NCBI RefSeq assembly: GCF_051020955.1
Contig: NC_135018.1
Location: 8,371,939 to 8,435,938 of the forward strand
DNA: 64,000 nt
Origin: Megalopta genalis
Lineage: Eukaryota; Arthropoda; Insecta; Hymenoptera; Halictidae
Direction: 5' to 3'
A model generated the notes under the pieces. The model was not told the DNA's origin. It saw only the letters and a program-made list of their open reading frames with translations, and searched no databases. Within the stretch, counting starts at the first letter, position 1. Each line of letters begins with the position of its first letter. This document shows, one piece after another, positions 1 to 11,390 of the stretch. Position numbers and translations under genes: made by a program.

Positions 1-1264
1 CGCGGAATCCGTTGCTTTCCTCGGGCGTGAACGCGCGCGCGCGAGCGCGCCGCGTCGCGGCGTGTTCAAGCGTATCACAATTAATTCATTTATACGGTCC
101 CCGCTTAATAATTAGCACAGCTTTAACTTCCATCCATAAATGCAGAAGAGAACACGGGCGCCGGGCGCGGGAAGTTTTGTAATCACTTTAAGTGCAGTCG
201 CATACGACTTGACGAGAATTCGAGCGAGCGAAACGAACACTAAAATCCACGGCAGTTGGGAGTACTATCCCCCGGGTTCTCGGATGTCGCGTCGTTTAGA
301 AAATTGCCGGCAGTCTGTTTCTTCGATTCGCGGGTTTGATTGAAAATTGACCGGGCACGGGACTACCGCATCGAATAAAATCATTCAATTATTATCTTAA
401 CGGGTTCGGTTAACCGTACCAAAAGTCAGGCGATCATGATTTTATTTACGTCTTTTCAAACGAGATATTTGTTTTCTCATACTTTGCAAGAGGATTTCAT
501 TATAGAGTATACATATGTATATTGTACATAATTTGATCACATAATTTTATTATATAATCTTAATTACGTAATTTTGTTGCATATTTTTCAAAATCATAAT
601 TTTCGCATACAAAAACACATTTATTAATCGTAGATACGCGTTTAAAAACACACAATATGTGTTCTGTTGCAATCTATCGTAAAACACAGAACAAAAATTC
701 CGCTTTTTCGTAACAAAGGAAAAACTAAAAGCATTTAAATGAGATTTGAAAAACGGATCCCTAACATGAGACCCAATCTGGCACTTTCAGGAAATTCATT
801 TCCTTTTTTGCCTCTTTCCGCACATTGGGCGACGCGTTGAATGACGGGATGTGCAAGGAGCAGTCTGGATTTCGGATTTAACCCAAGAAACCCTGAACCC
901 GTTTCATGCAATACAAATGTATTTAATATTGCTCGAAATGCCTTTAGAAAATGTATTAATTGTCTATCCAGGCTTCAGAGACGAATTTTAATGTAAATTC
1001 CGAAATAAAATGCAATTAAACCGCCAGTTTCAGTTTCGGCGATGAAAAGAAGCAGTTTAGCGGGGAGTTAAGAGAGTTCATGGCTAAAACAAGAAGAATG
1101 AGAAATTAATTAGGAAAGTTGATGCGATTTACGCCTGGTGGTAGAGAACGAAGTGTCTGGTCTACTAGTTCATGGGAAAAGTATTATGTTGTCGTGGCTA
1201 CCTCCGGCGCTGGCCAGCAGGTGGATATCTTTCCCGCAACTTCCTGATCTGTTGCCGATTTGTA
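1..1264. other. Non-coding stretch, no gene seen
   Basis: The first 60 bases contain a CG-alternating run (31-60) within a CpG-rich patch, followed by an AT-rich stretch from about 420 to 720. The longest open frame is 67 codons and has no recognisable protein character. I see no RNA gene or element boundary here. Confidence 0.6.
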
Positions 1265-1597
1265 TACAACGTGTCCCATAATTATGTTAACATTCGAAAA
1301 GGTGTGATTCCTGAGGTCATTTGAAGTAACTTTTTCCTGAACGAAAATGCATTCCGTGGCTTTGTTTGCGAGTTATTCATGAAAAACTGTGACCAATGAG
1401 AGGCGAGAACAGCTGATGCGCGGCGGCCGAAGCCCAGTCCCGCTCATTGGCTCGACCGCCGCGCGCCAGCTGTATTCTCGCTTCTCATTGGTCATTGTTT
1501 TTCATGAGATTGCATTTTCGCTAAGGAAAAAGTTACTTCAAATGACCTCAGGGATCACCCCTTTCCGGGTGTTAACGTAATTGTGGGATACCCTGTA
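1265..1597. mobile_element. Family A foldback element, copy 1
   Basis: The left end reads TACAACGTGTCCCATAAT and the right end is its approximate reverse complement, finishing GGGATACCCTGTA. The two halves pair along much of their length: GTCATTTGAAGTAACTTTTTCC on the left is matched by an inverted copy near 1525-1550, and the CCAATGAGAGGCGAGAACAGCTG segment near 1393 by CAGCTGTATTCTCGCTTCTCATTGG near 1470. The whole 333 bp can therefore fold into one long hairpin. No transposase is encoded. Three related copies lie at 33.1, 48.1 and 50.7 kb, and the shared TACAGGGTGTCCCA end defines the family. TA at both ends would fit Tc1/mariner-type insertion, but the superfamily is not proven. Confidence 0.8.
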
Positions 1598-2863
1598 TGT
1601 ACGTGTATACCGTTCTTCACCGTTTTTCCGATATCCCCGTGTCTAAGCCAAGGCCCACTAGATAACCTGACGAGTTCTTCAGCGGAACCAAGACGAAACG
1701 CTCCCTTTCATGTCCTTCATTCTTCTATCATTTACAGGGCCGTCAAGATGTAAGAAGAGAGAAATGTAAAATTGACGCGGCGCGGTGGGTGTCACTCGTC
1801 GACGCACATCATTGGCATTATCGCCACTATCGCGTTCATTAAGCCGTCATGCCACCGTAATTACATGTAGCTTCCTCTCGAGCGTCTAATATCGCGTAAG
1901 CAAGTTTTCATTACATCGTCGAGCGTTTGATTAATGTTTTAATAAAACGTTCGACAACATTTTCGTTCGCCGGCTTTTTCCCAAATCCATTTTCTCCGGT
2001 AATCATCGTTTTCAGCCGACGCCGACGGCGGCGACACCGGGGCCACTTGCCCGTGCGTTGACAGTTTCATTGAATTTCACGAATCTCGACAATTAATTTC
2101 GGCGTTGGTTTTCCCATGCACAAACGATTAATTGTCAGCTGGACGCGATCCCCGCTCGAGAACTTCGAATTTTTCTCGAAGCGTTCTCTCCGCTGAAAAT
2201 CACATTACTTGCTGTGCTGTCGCGTCATTCCACGCGCGCGGGCACACCGAACACACAAGAGCGTCAAGGAAAATCGTTGAAACAGCAAATACGTTTTCGG
2301 TCTGTTTCGAGCAGTTTCTCGAATTTTTCGGCTTCGTCGGGAGTTGTATTGCAGTTTGAAATACGGTCCCGCTCGAAAGCAAGTTAACAAGTCGACGCGC
2401 ATTATCGTGCGCGCTGTTCTTGATCGATTTATGCCTGGTAAATCGCGGATTTAAAAGGCTTTAAAATAAACTTAACAAATATTTACATAAGAACCACAAT
2501 TTCCTGCTCTTATCGTTTTCTATCAACAAAATTTCAAAAATTCCGTGATGCTTTATTTTATATTAAAAAAATCGTAAATATATTATTGTTGCAGTTTATT
2601 TCTTATAATAAAATATTTATTCAAACTGAACAATCGTAGCACAGTATGTGCTCGCGTATTCAATAAAATAGTAATATAATATAATATAAAGTAATACGCC
2701 TAAGGAAAAAAAAATAAAAGGCTGTGAAACGAAATAAGAGCTGCACGTTGCTCTGCGGTTCGGACGAAACACAAACACACAACGATTACAAGCTCATAGA
2801 AACAAAACAAACGTTCCACGCGACTTTCACTCACACGACCACGCAACATCGTTGCCTTCCAAC
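1598..2863. other. Non-coding stretch, no gene seen
   Basis: The region changes from CpG-rich (about 1760-2420) to AT-rich (2440-2720). Open frames at 2132-2402 overlap on both strands and have no protein-like content. I see no repeat boundary. Confidence 0.55.
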
Positions 2864-3107
2864 AATTGAGCCGTTTATTTCGAAAGTGGCATAAGTCACT
2901 TTACCGTAATGAAAAGTGGTGATTTTTTAATGTTTATACGAAATTATTTATACTGAGAAAAATATCGGTATCCTGAGATAACAAATACAAGTAAATCTTC
3001 TCGAAAGTTAGCATCCATATTTTGAAACGTGTTAAAACGCAAACTCTTAAATATATCGACTTAAAAACAAAGTGACTTATGCCACTTTCAAAATAAACGG
3101 CTCAATT
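2864..3107. mobile_element. Family F MITE with near-perfect 39-bp inverted ends
   Basis: Positions 2864-2902 (starting AATTGAGCCGTTTATTTCG) and 3069-3107 (ending AAATAAACGGCTCAATT) are reverse complements with a single mismatch, which points to a young insertion. The 244-bp element has an AT-rich interior and no coding capacity. I found no second copy in the window. The family and target duplication are uncertain because the inverted symmetry runs into the flanking AATT. Confidence 0.85.
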
Positions 3108-6100
3108 ATGTAATACGAAAAATAAATGGAAATCCCATGATTTTCATCGTTATTTCCGCGTTTTAGGGCGCGAATACCCCACTGTGCGACGCAGCCATCG
3201 CTTGCAAGCACAGATTTCAAGTTTTCGGGCACGAAATTACGTCAGAACCCACTGATTCGACCGAGTCGCAACTCGCCCAACGATCAAGATGTCTATTCAT
3301 TCGATTCAAAATCGAGATGAATTTCGAACTCGCGCCATCGTTGGTCGATCGTCGCAGGAAACGAGTCGTCGGTTTCTTCGGAAACGATTTCGCCGGAATG
3401 TTCTGGAAACGGGGATCCCACAGATTTTTACAAGGAGCCGAGAGCATAGCAGAGCCGTAAAAGTCAGCCGGGAGCAGTGGTACACATAAGTCTCGTTGTT
3501 TAACACGACGGTAAGGGCAACGTACCGCAACGAAGAGGTGTCTGCTGGGATTAGCTCCGGGGCAGAGTCCGGGTTAACAACAAGGCAACGTTGCGGGAAT
3601 AAGAAAGTTGTCATTAATGAAGTCAAGGCGAAGTTTAATCGAGACAAGGGGCAAAGAGTACGGGATGGGGATCCGGGAACAACGTGGGACACGCTGGACC
3701 ACATACAAATTAAATTGCTGAAGAAGACAAAACGAGGGGGTACAAGCGGAGCATTGAGAAGAAAACGAGTTACAAGAAAAATTGAAAAGATAAAACAAGG
3801 CAGTGAGGATAGAAAGCAATGTTGCGAGCGTGAAACACGGATGGAAATGGTGTAACAGCAGGAAGCGGCGAAGATATTTATAAAAGACGGAGCTGGAGAA
3901 CGAACAAAAAAATAGGCTATTTGGCGAAAGCGCGCACAAAAGTGTATCAAAAAGAAAAAGAGAAGTCGGATACGCGTAGGAAGTGAGAGAGAAAGAGAGG
4001 AATCAGAGTATGATAGTTCCTGGGGTAGAACAAGGAGGATCCTCGTCCCATCTTTTTCCGTCGGAGGGTTGTTGAAAGGGGACGCTCGTCGTGGTGTATG
4101 TTTCTTTAGTCGGAGCACGGGCGACGTAATTGTGAGGGTGGCGAAGGGTGTGCAGGGCCGGGGCTTGGTAGCACAGGTGCTGTGAAACGGAGAACGAGGG
4201 TGGCGCCGGGGAAGAAGAAGAGCTGGGAATTCGTGGTAGTTTGGCGGAGGGCAAGGGAAACGGTCCTAGACAACGCCACGGAGCGGCTGGAAGCGGTTTC
4301 GTGCGGCCGGGAGCGGCGGGGCGAGGGGAGGGCTGGCTCATTAAACCACTATGGTACTCGCACGGCATACGGGATTGGCAGTAAAATCATCCCTCGATCA
4401 TCAAGGTGATAAAAGAGCCGCTCGTGGTCAACGGAAACGGAATTAAGGCAAGATTTCTGGCCGACTTCTCCTACAGAATTTTTCCGAATTTTCCGATATA
4501 TTACTACGTGACAGTTCTCGTTGTTTTTCCGAGCTTAATCGCCTAACGATTCGAAGATCGTGTCGGTCACGTACAACCGACGAGCGGTGGAACGCGGGCG
4601 AACGTACGAAGACGATCGAGGATAGCCGAAAAATCGAGTCGCGTTCTCGAACGAAGGGGATCGTGCCCCTTAATTGAGCCGGCGGAACAGAACGCGCTAA
4701 CTCGAGTCGAGGTTGATTAGCCATTGAGAGAAGCGCGGTTTTAAACTTGCCGGAAATTCCGGCGAAGCGGCGGCCCTCGTTACATCCGAACAAGTACTAA
4801 ACGAAAGCGACGAACGGGAACGAAAGTCTCGGCTCTCGCGCGGCGGAGGAAAAGACGGGAGGGCGGTAGAGGTTGAGGAACGTTGGGGAAGGTTGCGGGA
4901 ACGTTGGGGAAGGCTGCGGAAGGGGTTCGGTCGAGAAAGTTCGTAGCCGGCGATATTGAAGAAAATCACAATCTCGATGGCCGGGACGCGTCACATAACA
5001 AAAAACGTAAAATTCGGAATCGGTTCAAACTTCTTACCGTGATAGCCCCGGCTGCCGACCGCCCGCCCTCCCCTCGCCTGCTTCCTCACCTACCCGCAGA
5101 TCCCGAAGAAAGGAGCAAACTTCCGTGCAGAAGTTTTCCTTAATTCTAGCCGCGAGTCACTGGACGTACGTGACGAGATATTCCCTCTGGCGTGTTCTTA
5201 GGACAGCGGGAGAACGTCTTCTCCGTGAGAGGACGCCAATTCCCCGCGCCGCGCCGCGGCCGTCGGACCACCGTCCTCGGAGACGGATGAAAAACGACCG
5301 GCTGAGAACGGCTGGGCGGTGCATCTGAAAGACTCAGCCCTCGGATACCGAATGAAAACGTAGCAGCTTGCAGTCGGCATAACTCAGATTCTGTAGTCCA
5401 TGTGCATCCTTGCTGCTGACCTCTCCACACTAGCGATAACTGCCCAAACACGCTCAAACTCGCTCAAACGATCGCAAACCAGGATTCTTGAACAGGATTT
5501 ACGAGCATAGGATTTCCTTCGGATACCACAGAAGATGTCGGTACTTTGTTTTGTTTGTCTAACCGATGTTAGAATTAACGTTTACGTTTGCAGAACTATC
5601 GATCAACCTGCTATGGTCTAGTTATAGAATGTATAAAGAGAGCAGCGCTGTTAAAAGATCTCGGTTTCTCTGGAGACATCTGGTGAATTCCCGGGTGGAT
5701 ATTTTCAGGTTTTAGAGGCCGAAGTGGACCAGGTGGGACAGAAGTGGACCAAGGAGGATGTTCTTACACCTTTCCTCTTTCCATCAGCTAAGTTCCCGAT
5801 CAGGCCCCAGGGAGAAACGCTATTGGCAGTCCCCAAACATAGGACGAAAGCTTGTGAAAAGGGAATTACCATGGTGAAATGAACAATTCACAATTTCCTT
5901 AGAATATTGAACACAGTCCCTCATAATATTCATCAATGCGAATCGTTGTTGCCGTTTATTGTACGCAACCATCCTTCATTCTTGTTTTACTATCACTAAC
6001 GTTACTGTTATTACCATCGTTATTATTCTTATTATTGTTATTATACACTGGTACCCAAGGGTTTTGCTAAAACTCTCATTGAAACTCATGAAACTCTTTG

Positions 6101-6325
6101 TTTGAAACACTCATTGCTGAAACAAAGGGTTCGCCCTGTTTACGCAACAAATGAATTCAATTAAATTAAAGGTAATTAACAATAACAATAAGAATAACAG
6201 TTTGTTTATCTTGCATACACTCTGTCTTAGTCTACCTCGCTTGCTGTCTCACTCTTACTCATTCTCTCTCTCTCTGTCTCTCTCTAAAACTTAACCCGCG
6301 CTTTATGTATATTTCGGCCATGGAG
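3108..6325. other. Purine-rich then GC-rich non-coding region
   Basis: The plus strand is strongly purine-rich from about 3560 to 4020. That bias removes stop codons from the complementary strand and explains a 270-codon minus-strand frame at 3306-4118, which is rich in Ser, Phe, Leu and Arg without domain structure. A GC-rich block (about 4150-5450) has several overlapping frames on both strands, again without protein signals. A short (CT)n run lies at 6262-6285. Confidence 0.5.
6262..6285. repeat. (CT)n microsatellite
   Basis: This is an alternating CT run interrupted once by a G, just before the Family C element at 6326. Confidence 0.9.
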
Positions 6326-6539
6326 TATAGTAAATTCTCCCTAATTGACGCTCAAATTATGCACAAAACTGGACAATTCGGGAAGAGGAGATGCGATTAT
6401 TCGAGCCTTGCGGCTCGTTTTTATTGAGAATCGGTAACTATAAAAAACGAGCCGCAGGATTCGTATAATCGTACCTCCCCTTCCCAAATTGTCTATTTTT
6501 GTTTCCAAGCTGCTCATCAATTAGGAAGAATTTACTGTA
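6326..6539. mobile_element. Family C palindromic MITE, copy 1
   Basis: The ends are TATAGTAAATTCTCCCTAAT and TTAGGAAGAATTTACTGTA. Inside them, GGACAATTCGGGAAGAGGAG is mirrored by CTCCCCTTCCCAAATTGTC, and TTCGAGCCTTGCGGCTCG by a second inverted pair around AACTATAAAA. The element is a long hairpin of about 214 bp without coding capacity. It shares ends and centre with copies at 26758, 27433, 36750 and 37582. The terminal TA and the CAGTAAATTC start suggest a Tc1/mariner-type MITE. Confidence 0.8.
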
Positions 6540-7229
6540 TTTCGAGGAAGCTAAACAGTTAGCTCGGGTTACTCGAATCCGTTCGAAACACTCTGTAGGC
6601 ATCCGTCCCATTCATTCAGTAATTTACAACACTCGGTTTTGATCGCTCCGCCTTTAATTCCCGGAAAAAAAACCCGGGAGGAGACTCCGCGGAGTAGATT
6701 TAAATAGGCACGCGGAGCTCGTCGCGGCTAGTCGGTAAGACAATGCAGGCAACCATGGCTGGCCGGGCGACGCCGAGCGGAGCCGAGCAAAGAAACTTCC
6801 CTAACTCGAACAGACAATTCTCCGTGCAACAAAGTATCGTCGCCGCGCCCGCGTCGGGAAGAACAATCGCAATTAAGTTCCGTACGATAAACCGACCGGG
6901 CAAGAGTTTTCTCTGGCGGTAGTCCCGGGTAGCCGGTGCGCGCCGTGCCGGCCAACTTGCGACAATATTCCAAGACCTCGGCCGCGAGTTTCCCGTCAAA
7001 TTTTGAATTCACCTGCGAGCCCCGGCCTCGCGCAAAACTAGTTCAACAGCGGCGGCGTCGACGACGACGGCGACGGAGTCATTCCCGGCAACGGACCAGA
7101 ATAAGAGCCGACAAAATGAAGTCGTATGTACGTGGAATAATCCGTTCTCTCCTGACGCGTATGATACTTTTCGTTCCCTGGTAACGTCCCGGACGAAGAC
7201 GACGACATCTCTTCGGTCGTGTAGTCTTC

Positions 7230-7280
<51 letters not shown>

Positions 7281-8729
7281 CCGGACAACGATCCTTTTTC
7301 TCCGAGCGATGCAGCCGGTCGCTTTCTTTCTGGCCTTTTGGTCCAGGCCGTGGCAGAGGAGAGAACAAACAGGACAGACAGGTTACAACGGGGCAGCCGT
7401 ACAGCAATGCAAGAAGCAAACTGTGCGAGACGTTGAGGTATTTATATTGGCTTCTCGAGGCCTGACACTGATCTACTGGGAATTCGACGCCTCTGTCCTC
7501 CTCTTGTCCTCCACCGTTCCGCCGTCTTTCCCGCTTTCCCATGAACATCGATGCCTCCGACCGCCGCTCCGTGTTCTCTCCTCTACTTTCTCCGTTTCTC
7601 TCTCTCTTTTTCTACCTCTGTGTCCCTATCTTCCTCTCCGCTCGCCGCCCCTGCCACCGACAGCCGTCGACGTCGCCAACCCCCGACGCGACGTTGCTCG
7701 TGAGAGAGCACAGCAGGGCTGAAGTGCTACCGGCGTCGAACTAATAAAAGCTTCGTTGATCCTAGGTGGTTGATAGCTGGCGGAGGGCAGGCGCGCCCAA
7801 AGAGACGAAAACAAAAGGGTGACGAGTTGAGTAGGACGAAAGTGAAGACAGGCTATTAAGCGGGGCGGGGGAGGGGGGGGGGGAGGGCATGTAAATTGAT
7901 CGAAGGAGGGACAGTTGATTGTAAGCTTCTTTCGCTTCCGCTTTTATATGCAGCCGGTGAGCGACGCGATTCGAGAGGATCTACCGAATGATATATTACC
8001 CCGGGGACTTTCCGGTGTCACGATTTTCGAATTAGGCGGCGCCCTTTCCTGATTTCCGTCCGCGATCTTTCCTGCATTCGCACCTGCTAACGTTCGCTAA
8101 ATGTTCTTACACGTTTCTCAAGTTGTTCATCCTGCACCGTTGATCTTGTTGCACCGATACTATAAATTTCGCTGTGCCCGCTTTTCAGAGCGTTCAGACA
8201 TTTTTGTGCAAGCATTTGTAAGATGCCAGTTTCGACTCGTTGGTCCTGTTCCTTCAATTCTCAATTTTCTCGTCTGTTTATTTATCGACGCTGGAAAGAA
8301 ATTTTACACATGCAGAAATAAAGCGTCGCGGACCTATGTTATCTTTTCCGGGGATGATGTAGATCGACGATGGATGACTGTAGTGGAAATCGGGGAGTGT
8401 GTATTTATATATAAAATTAAAAAATTTCTTTCATACAAAGTTGTATAGTAAATTGATTTATCGATACAATGATAATTATATTCGTTAAGTTACAATAATA
8501 CTTTTATTTAGTAAATAGATAAAGTGTGTTCATGATTTCTATAAATGTTAATATTTTTATTAATAATAATGTTAACTGACTGAAGAATGATAAAAATAAT
8601 CGATTAATGATGAACATGTTACTCGGGGCAAATTAAGCAGGACAAATTAATTGGAGAGCAGACGGAACGAAGTGTACAGTGACTTTTAACTTAAAACTAA
8701 CCTAAAACTTCTACATTTCTTAACCAAGG
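6540..8729. other. GC-rich then AT-rich non-coding region
   Basis: A GC-rich patch (about 6690-7100) precedes a (CT)n microsatellite. Pyrimidine-rich sequence follows (7490-7660), then a G run at 7868-7884. Open frames such as 7009-7548 (minus) run through the CT tract as Arg-Glu repeats and are artefacts. I see no gene. Confidence 0.5.
7230..7277. repeat. (CT)n microsatellite
   Basis: About 48 bases of nearly pure CT. It could bind GAGA-type proteins, but nothing nearby shows a promoter. Confidence 0.95.
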
Positions 8730-9030
8730 TTTGTTAACCTCAAAAAATGTCAATTAAAGTGTTGTACTTATTTACAAAAATAATTATATAATAATAATAT
8801 ATTATATACAATAATATATAATAATATATAATAATATATATTATATATAATAATAATAATATTTATCAAAATAATTCATTGATTTGTTTCATTTCTATCT
8901 TTACATTCTGTTTTGTTTCCACTCTTCACCCCATATGTGCGGCAAAGAGAATTAATTATTTCGTTTGTTTACATGCATTTTTAAAACTACTTTAAGATTA
9001 CTTTCAAATGCGATGTTTTGGAATTATATG
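8730..9030. repeat. Dispersed repeat, shared with 32520-32770
   Basis: Several blocks are shared in order with 32520-32770: TTAACCTC(A)AAAA, TTGATTTGTTTCATTTCTA, TCTGTTTTGTTTCCACT, CATATGTGCGGCAAAGAG, ATTACTTCGTTTGT and TTTTGGAATTATATGTAT (small differences between copies). An AT microsatellite (about 8785-8870) interrupts this copy. No inverted ends or frame are visible, so the class is unknown. Confidence 0.65.
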
Positions 9031-10618
9031 TATAAAGAAGACTATACATATACTAGAAGACTATAATTTAGATATTTTAGAACTATAATTTAAATCTTAC
9101 TTTCATAAACTAATATAAAACAGCTGTTTTTAATGGTCCGTAAATCTACCGTTAATTAACCCTCGTGTGTTCCACGTGGCGAAAATTAAGCCATTCTTTT
9201 CTTTTCTTTTCAGTTCCCAGATGCTGCGGACTTCTGATTTCGCAATAAAGTGGTTGGCGTGTAAAATGAACGAAGTATTATTCGGACGGTGATGATTGCA
9301 GCGTGCAGGAGTATTATTTAAATTGAAGAACGACCGGCCAATATTAGCCGGCCGGAAAAATTCGTACTTTTGCCCTCGCAATTTTCGATAGGACGGGACA
9401 AGAGGAGGCACGCGTATACCGCTCTCAAAGTGAATAGTTCAATTTTTACAGCTATCGACTCTTTTTTCCTTTGCGGCGAACTCGCCGCTGCCAGTATAGA
9501 TGCACGGTTGACAAATAAAAGAAAATGAATTTTGGTGCCAATAGGACAGCTCGGTGAAGATCCCTGTTCCAATCAACCGTAGTCTTTCGTTTCGCAGGGC
9601 GTCGATACTTTTAGCGAACAGGGCAAGTGATTAATGAAGATTGGTGGAACTCGCGGCTAATTGTGATCGATGGTGGCACGCAGACGATCAGATTCAAATT
9701 GTGTGTCCACCGTCAGAACAGCAATTTGTGTCTGTTCCGATCTAAATTTAAAATAAGTTCAAATAAAGACCCGGCTGAAATTAATGGGTCTCGGGACTCG
9801 AATCGGCATTCGAATCGGGTTCGTTCAATTACAGGAACCCCTTAGAAGCATTTACTGTCTTCGATCGGTGAAATCGTTCAATGAACAATACAAAGAAATT
9901 ATTACGTTTCACGGGGCTGTCAACTGACACACCAACGATTCTAATAGATCGGTCGATAAAATTCACCGATTCACTTCAATTTCTCACAATATTTTCAATA
10001 GACATACCGTTATCGCGCGAACCATGATTTTTTAAACATGTTTCCGTTTCGATATTTACGTTCTTTTAAAAATGCTTTCATTTCAGTATTTGCGACTTTT
10101 TAAAAATGTTTCTAACTCAATATTTACAGTTTTTAATTTATCAGAATTCTTCATTTAGAGTAGTTCGTAGTACATACACTCGTATTCATACTAAACAAGG
10201 TGCCATTCTGTTTATTTCTTTAAGACTTTTTTTTTGTTATTTAGCCATAAACGCGGCACATGTAATTTCTATCATTTTTGTTAAAAAAAAATAATTTCTA
10301 CACTTTAAATGTTAGTGAACGCGTGTATCAAAACCCATATAGAAAAGGTCCTATGGCTTGTTTGTAAATAATCAATTTCAAAAAACGCCGGAACATCGCG
10401 TTCTAGACAAAAATACCCCCTTAAACCGATATTGAAAACGCAGGAACTTATGAATTAATCCAATAGAATCGATTAGGAGGTTCCGCGTGGAAAATTGATA
10501 AAGAATATCGAATTTCCTTCGGGGAAATACCGAAATAAATAATTCGACGAGGCGTCTCGCCTAACAAGTTTTACTAATAACAGCGCGCCGAAAATAAGCG
10601 GGGCTAGGCGCGGTTAAA
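9031..10618. other. AT-rich non-coding stretch
   Basis: No gene, RNA or element boundary is visible. A TTAACCCTCG sequence at 9156 resembles a piggyBac-like end, but it lacks the palindrome register seen in Family D and has no partner. Confidence 0.5.
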
Positions 10619-10695
10619 CGCGACTAGGGGGCGACTTGGTGCGACTAGGGGCGGCTTGGAGCGGTTAGGGGAGGCTTGGGGTGGTTAGGGGCGCC
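10619..10695 (+). repeat. G-rich 20-21-bp tandem repeat
   Basis: Four degenerate units of the type CGACTAGGGGCGACTTGGTG follow one another, drifting to GGTTAGGGGAGGCTTGGGG at the right. Each unit carries a run of four or five G, so the plus strand has at least four G runs within about 75 bases and could form a G-quadruplex. The right units contain TTAGGG-like sequence, but the array is not a telomeric repeat. Confidence 0.75.
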
Positions 10696-11091
10696 GTGCA
10701 ACCAGATATATACGCGCGCCAGTAATTTTTTAATTGCGTTTCCATCGGACATTTTTATGGTCGACTATTCTCGCGATGCCGTATCCACATCCAGTCCCGG
10801 CCAGCCTCGAAAACCGTTCCACGCAGCAGCCGTGGACCGCGCGAACACGTTCCTACGTTCGCACGCTCGTACGTTCGTTTTAGGGGACCGATCCCGAAAA
10901 TTAAATGAATCTCTGTTGCTTCATGACCGGACGAAAGCATGCGCCGAATGCAATTGTCACGCATCTTTTATCCGCCGTGCAAGCTGTCGCGATCCTCTCT
11001 TCGTTGTTCCAGTCGATCTTCCGATCGGCCTAACTCGCCGAAGTTCTATACGATTTACTGTTGCAACTAAACAGTCGAAACTGGCGAGACA

Positions 11092-11390
11092 TACAGTGAC
11101 CCACAAAAGTGTTCGTACACCTTTTAAAACGCAATAACTATTTTAAAATTGAACTAAACGAAATTGAATTTTTTTAGATGGTAGAGGGACTAGTCTACTA
11201 GACGATGACTGAAATGCTTTTCTTCTTAAATTTTGCTATTACTTGGAATGACAAAAAGATAAAAATCTCTCGTTTTTCACATTTTTATCTTAGTAACAAA
11301 AATTTCAAAAATGTCTTTCGTAGATCTCGGTAACTTATATGCATGTTGAAACTTTTATCGAAATCGGTTCAGGTTGTTATGAGTTAAAAC
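11092..11390 (+). mobile_element. Family E Tc1/mariner-like long terminal repeat, left copy
   Basis: The sequence starts TACAGTGACCCACAAAAGTG, a typical style of Tc1-family end with TA flank. It then runs through GGGACTAGTCTACTAGACGATGACTG and GTCTTTCGTAGATCTCGGTAAC. An inverted copy ends at 13433 and a third, diverged copy lies at 49314-49530. Together with the inverted copy it could bound one 2.34-kb element with unusually long inverted ends, as in Minos-like transposons. No transposase frame survives between them. Confidence 0.65.

Noticed and set aside
3306..4118. 270-codon minus-strand open frame, the longest in the window
   Set aside because: The plus strand is purine-rich here, which depletes stop codons on the other strand. 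The translation has Ser/Phe/Leu/Arg bias and no domain, signal or family resemblance.
10619..10695. Interstitial telomeric repeat
   Set aside because: Units contain TTAGGG by drift of a 20-bp repeat, not as a 5- or 6-bp tandem.
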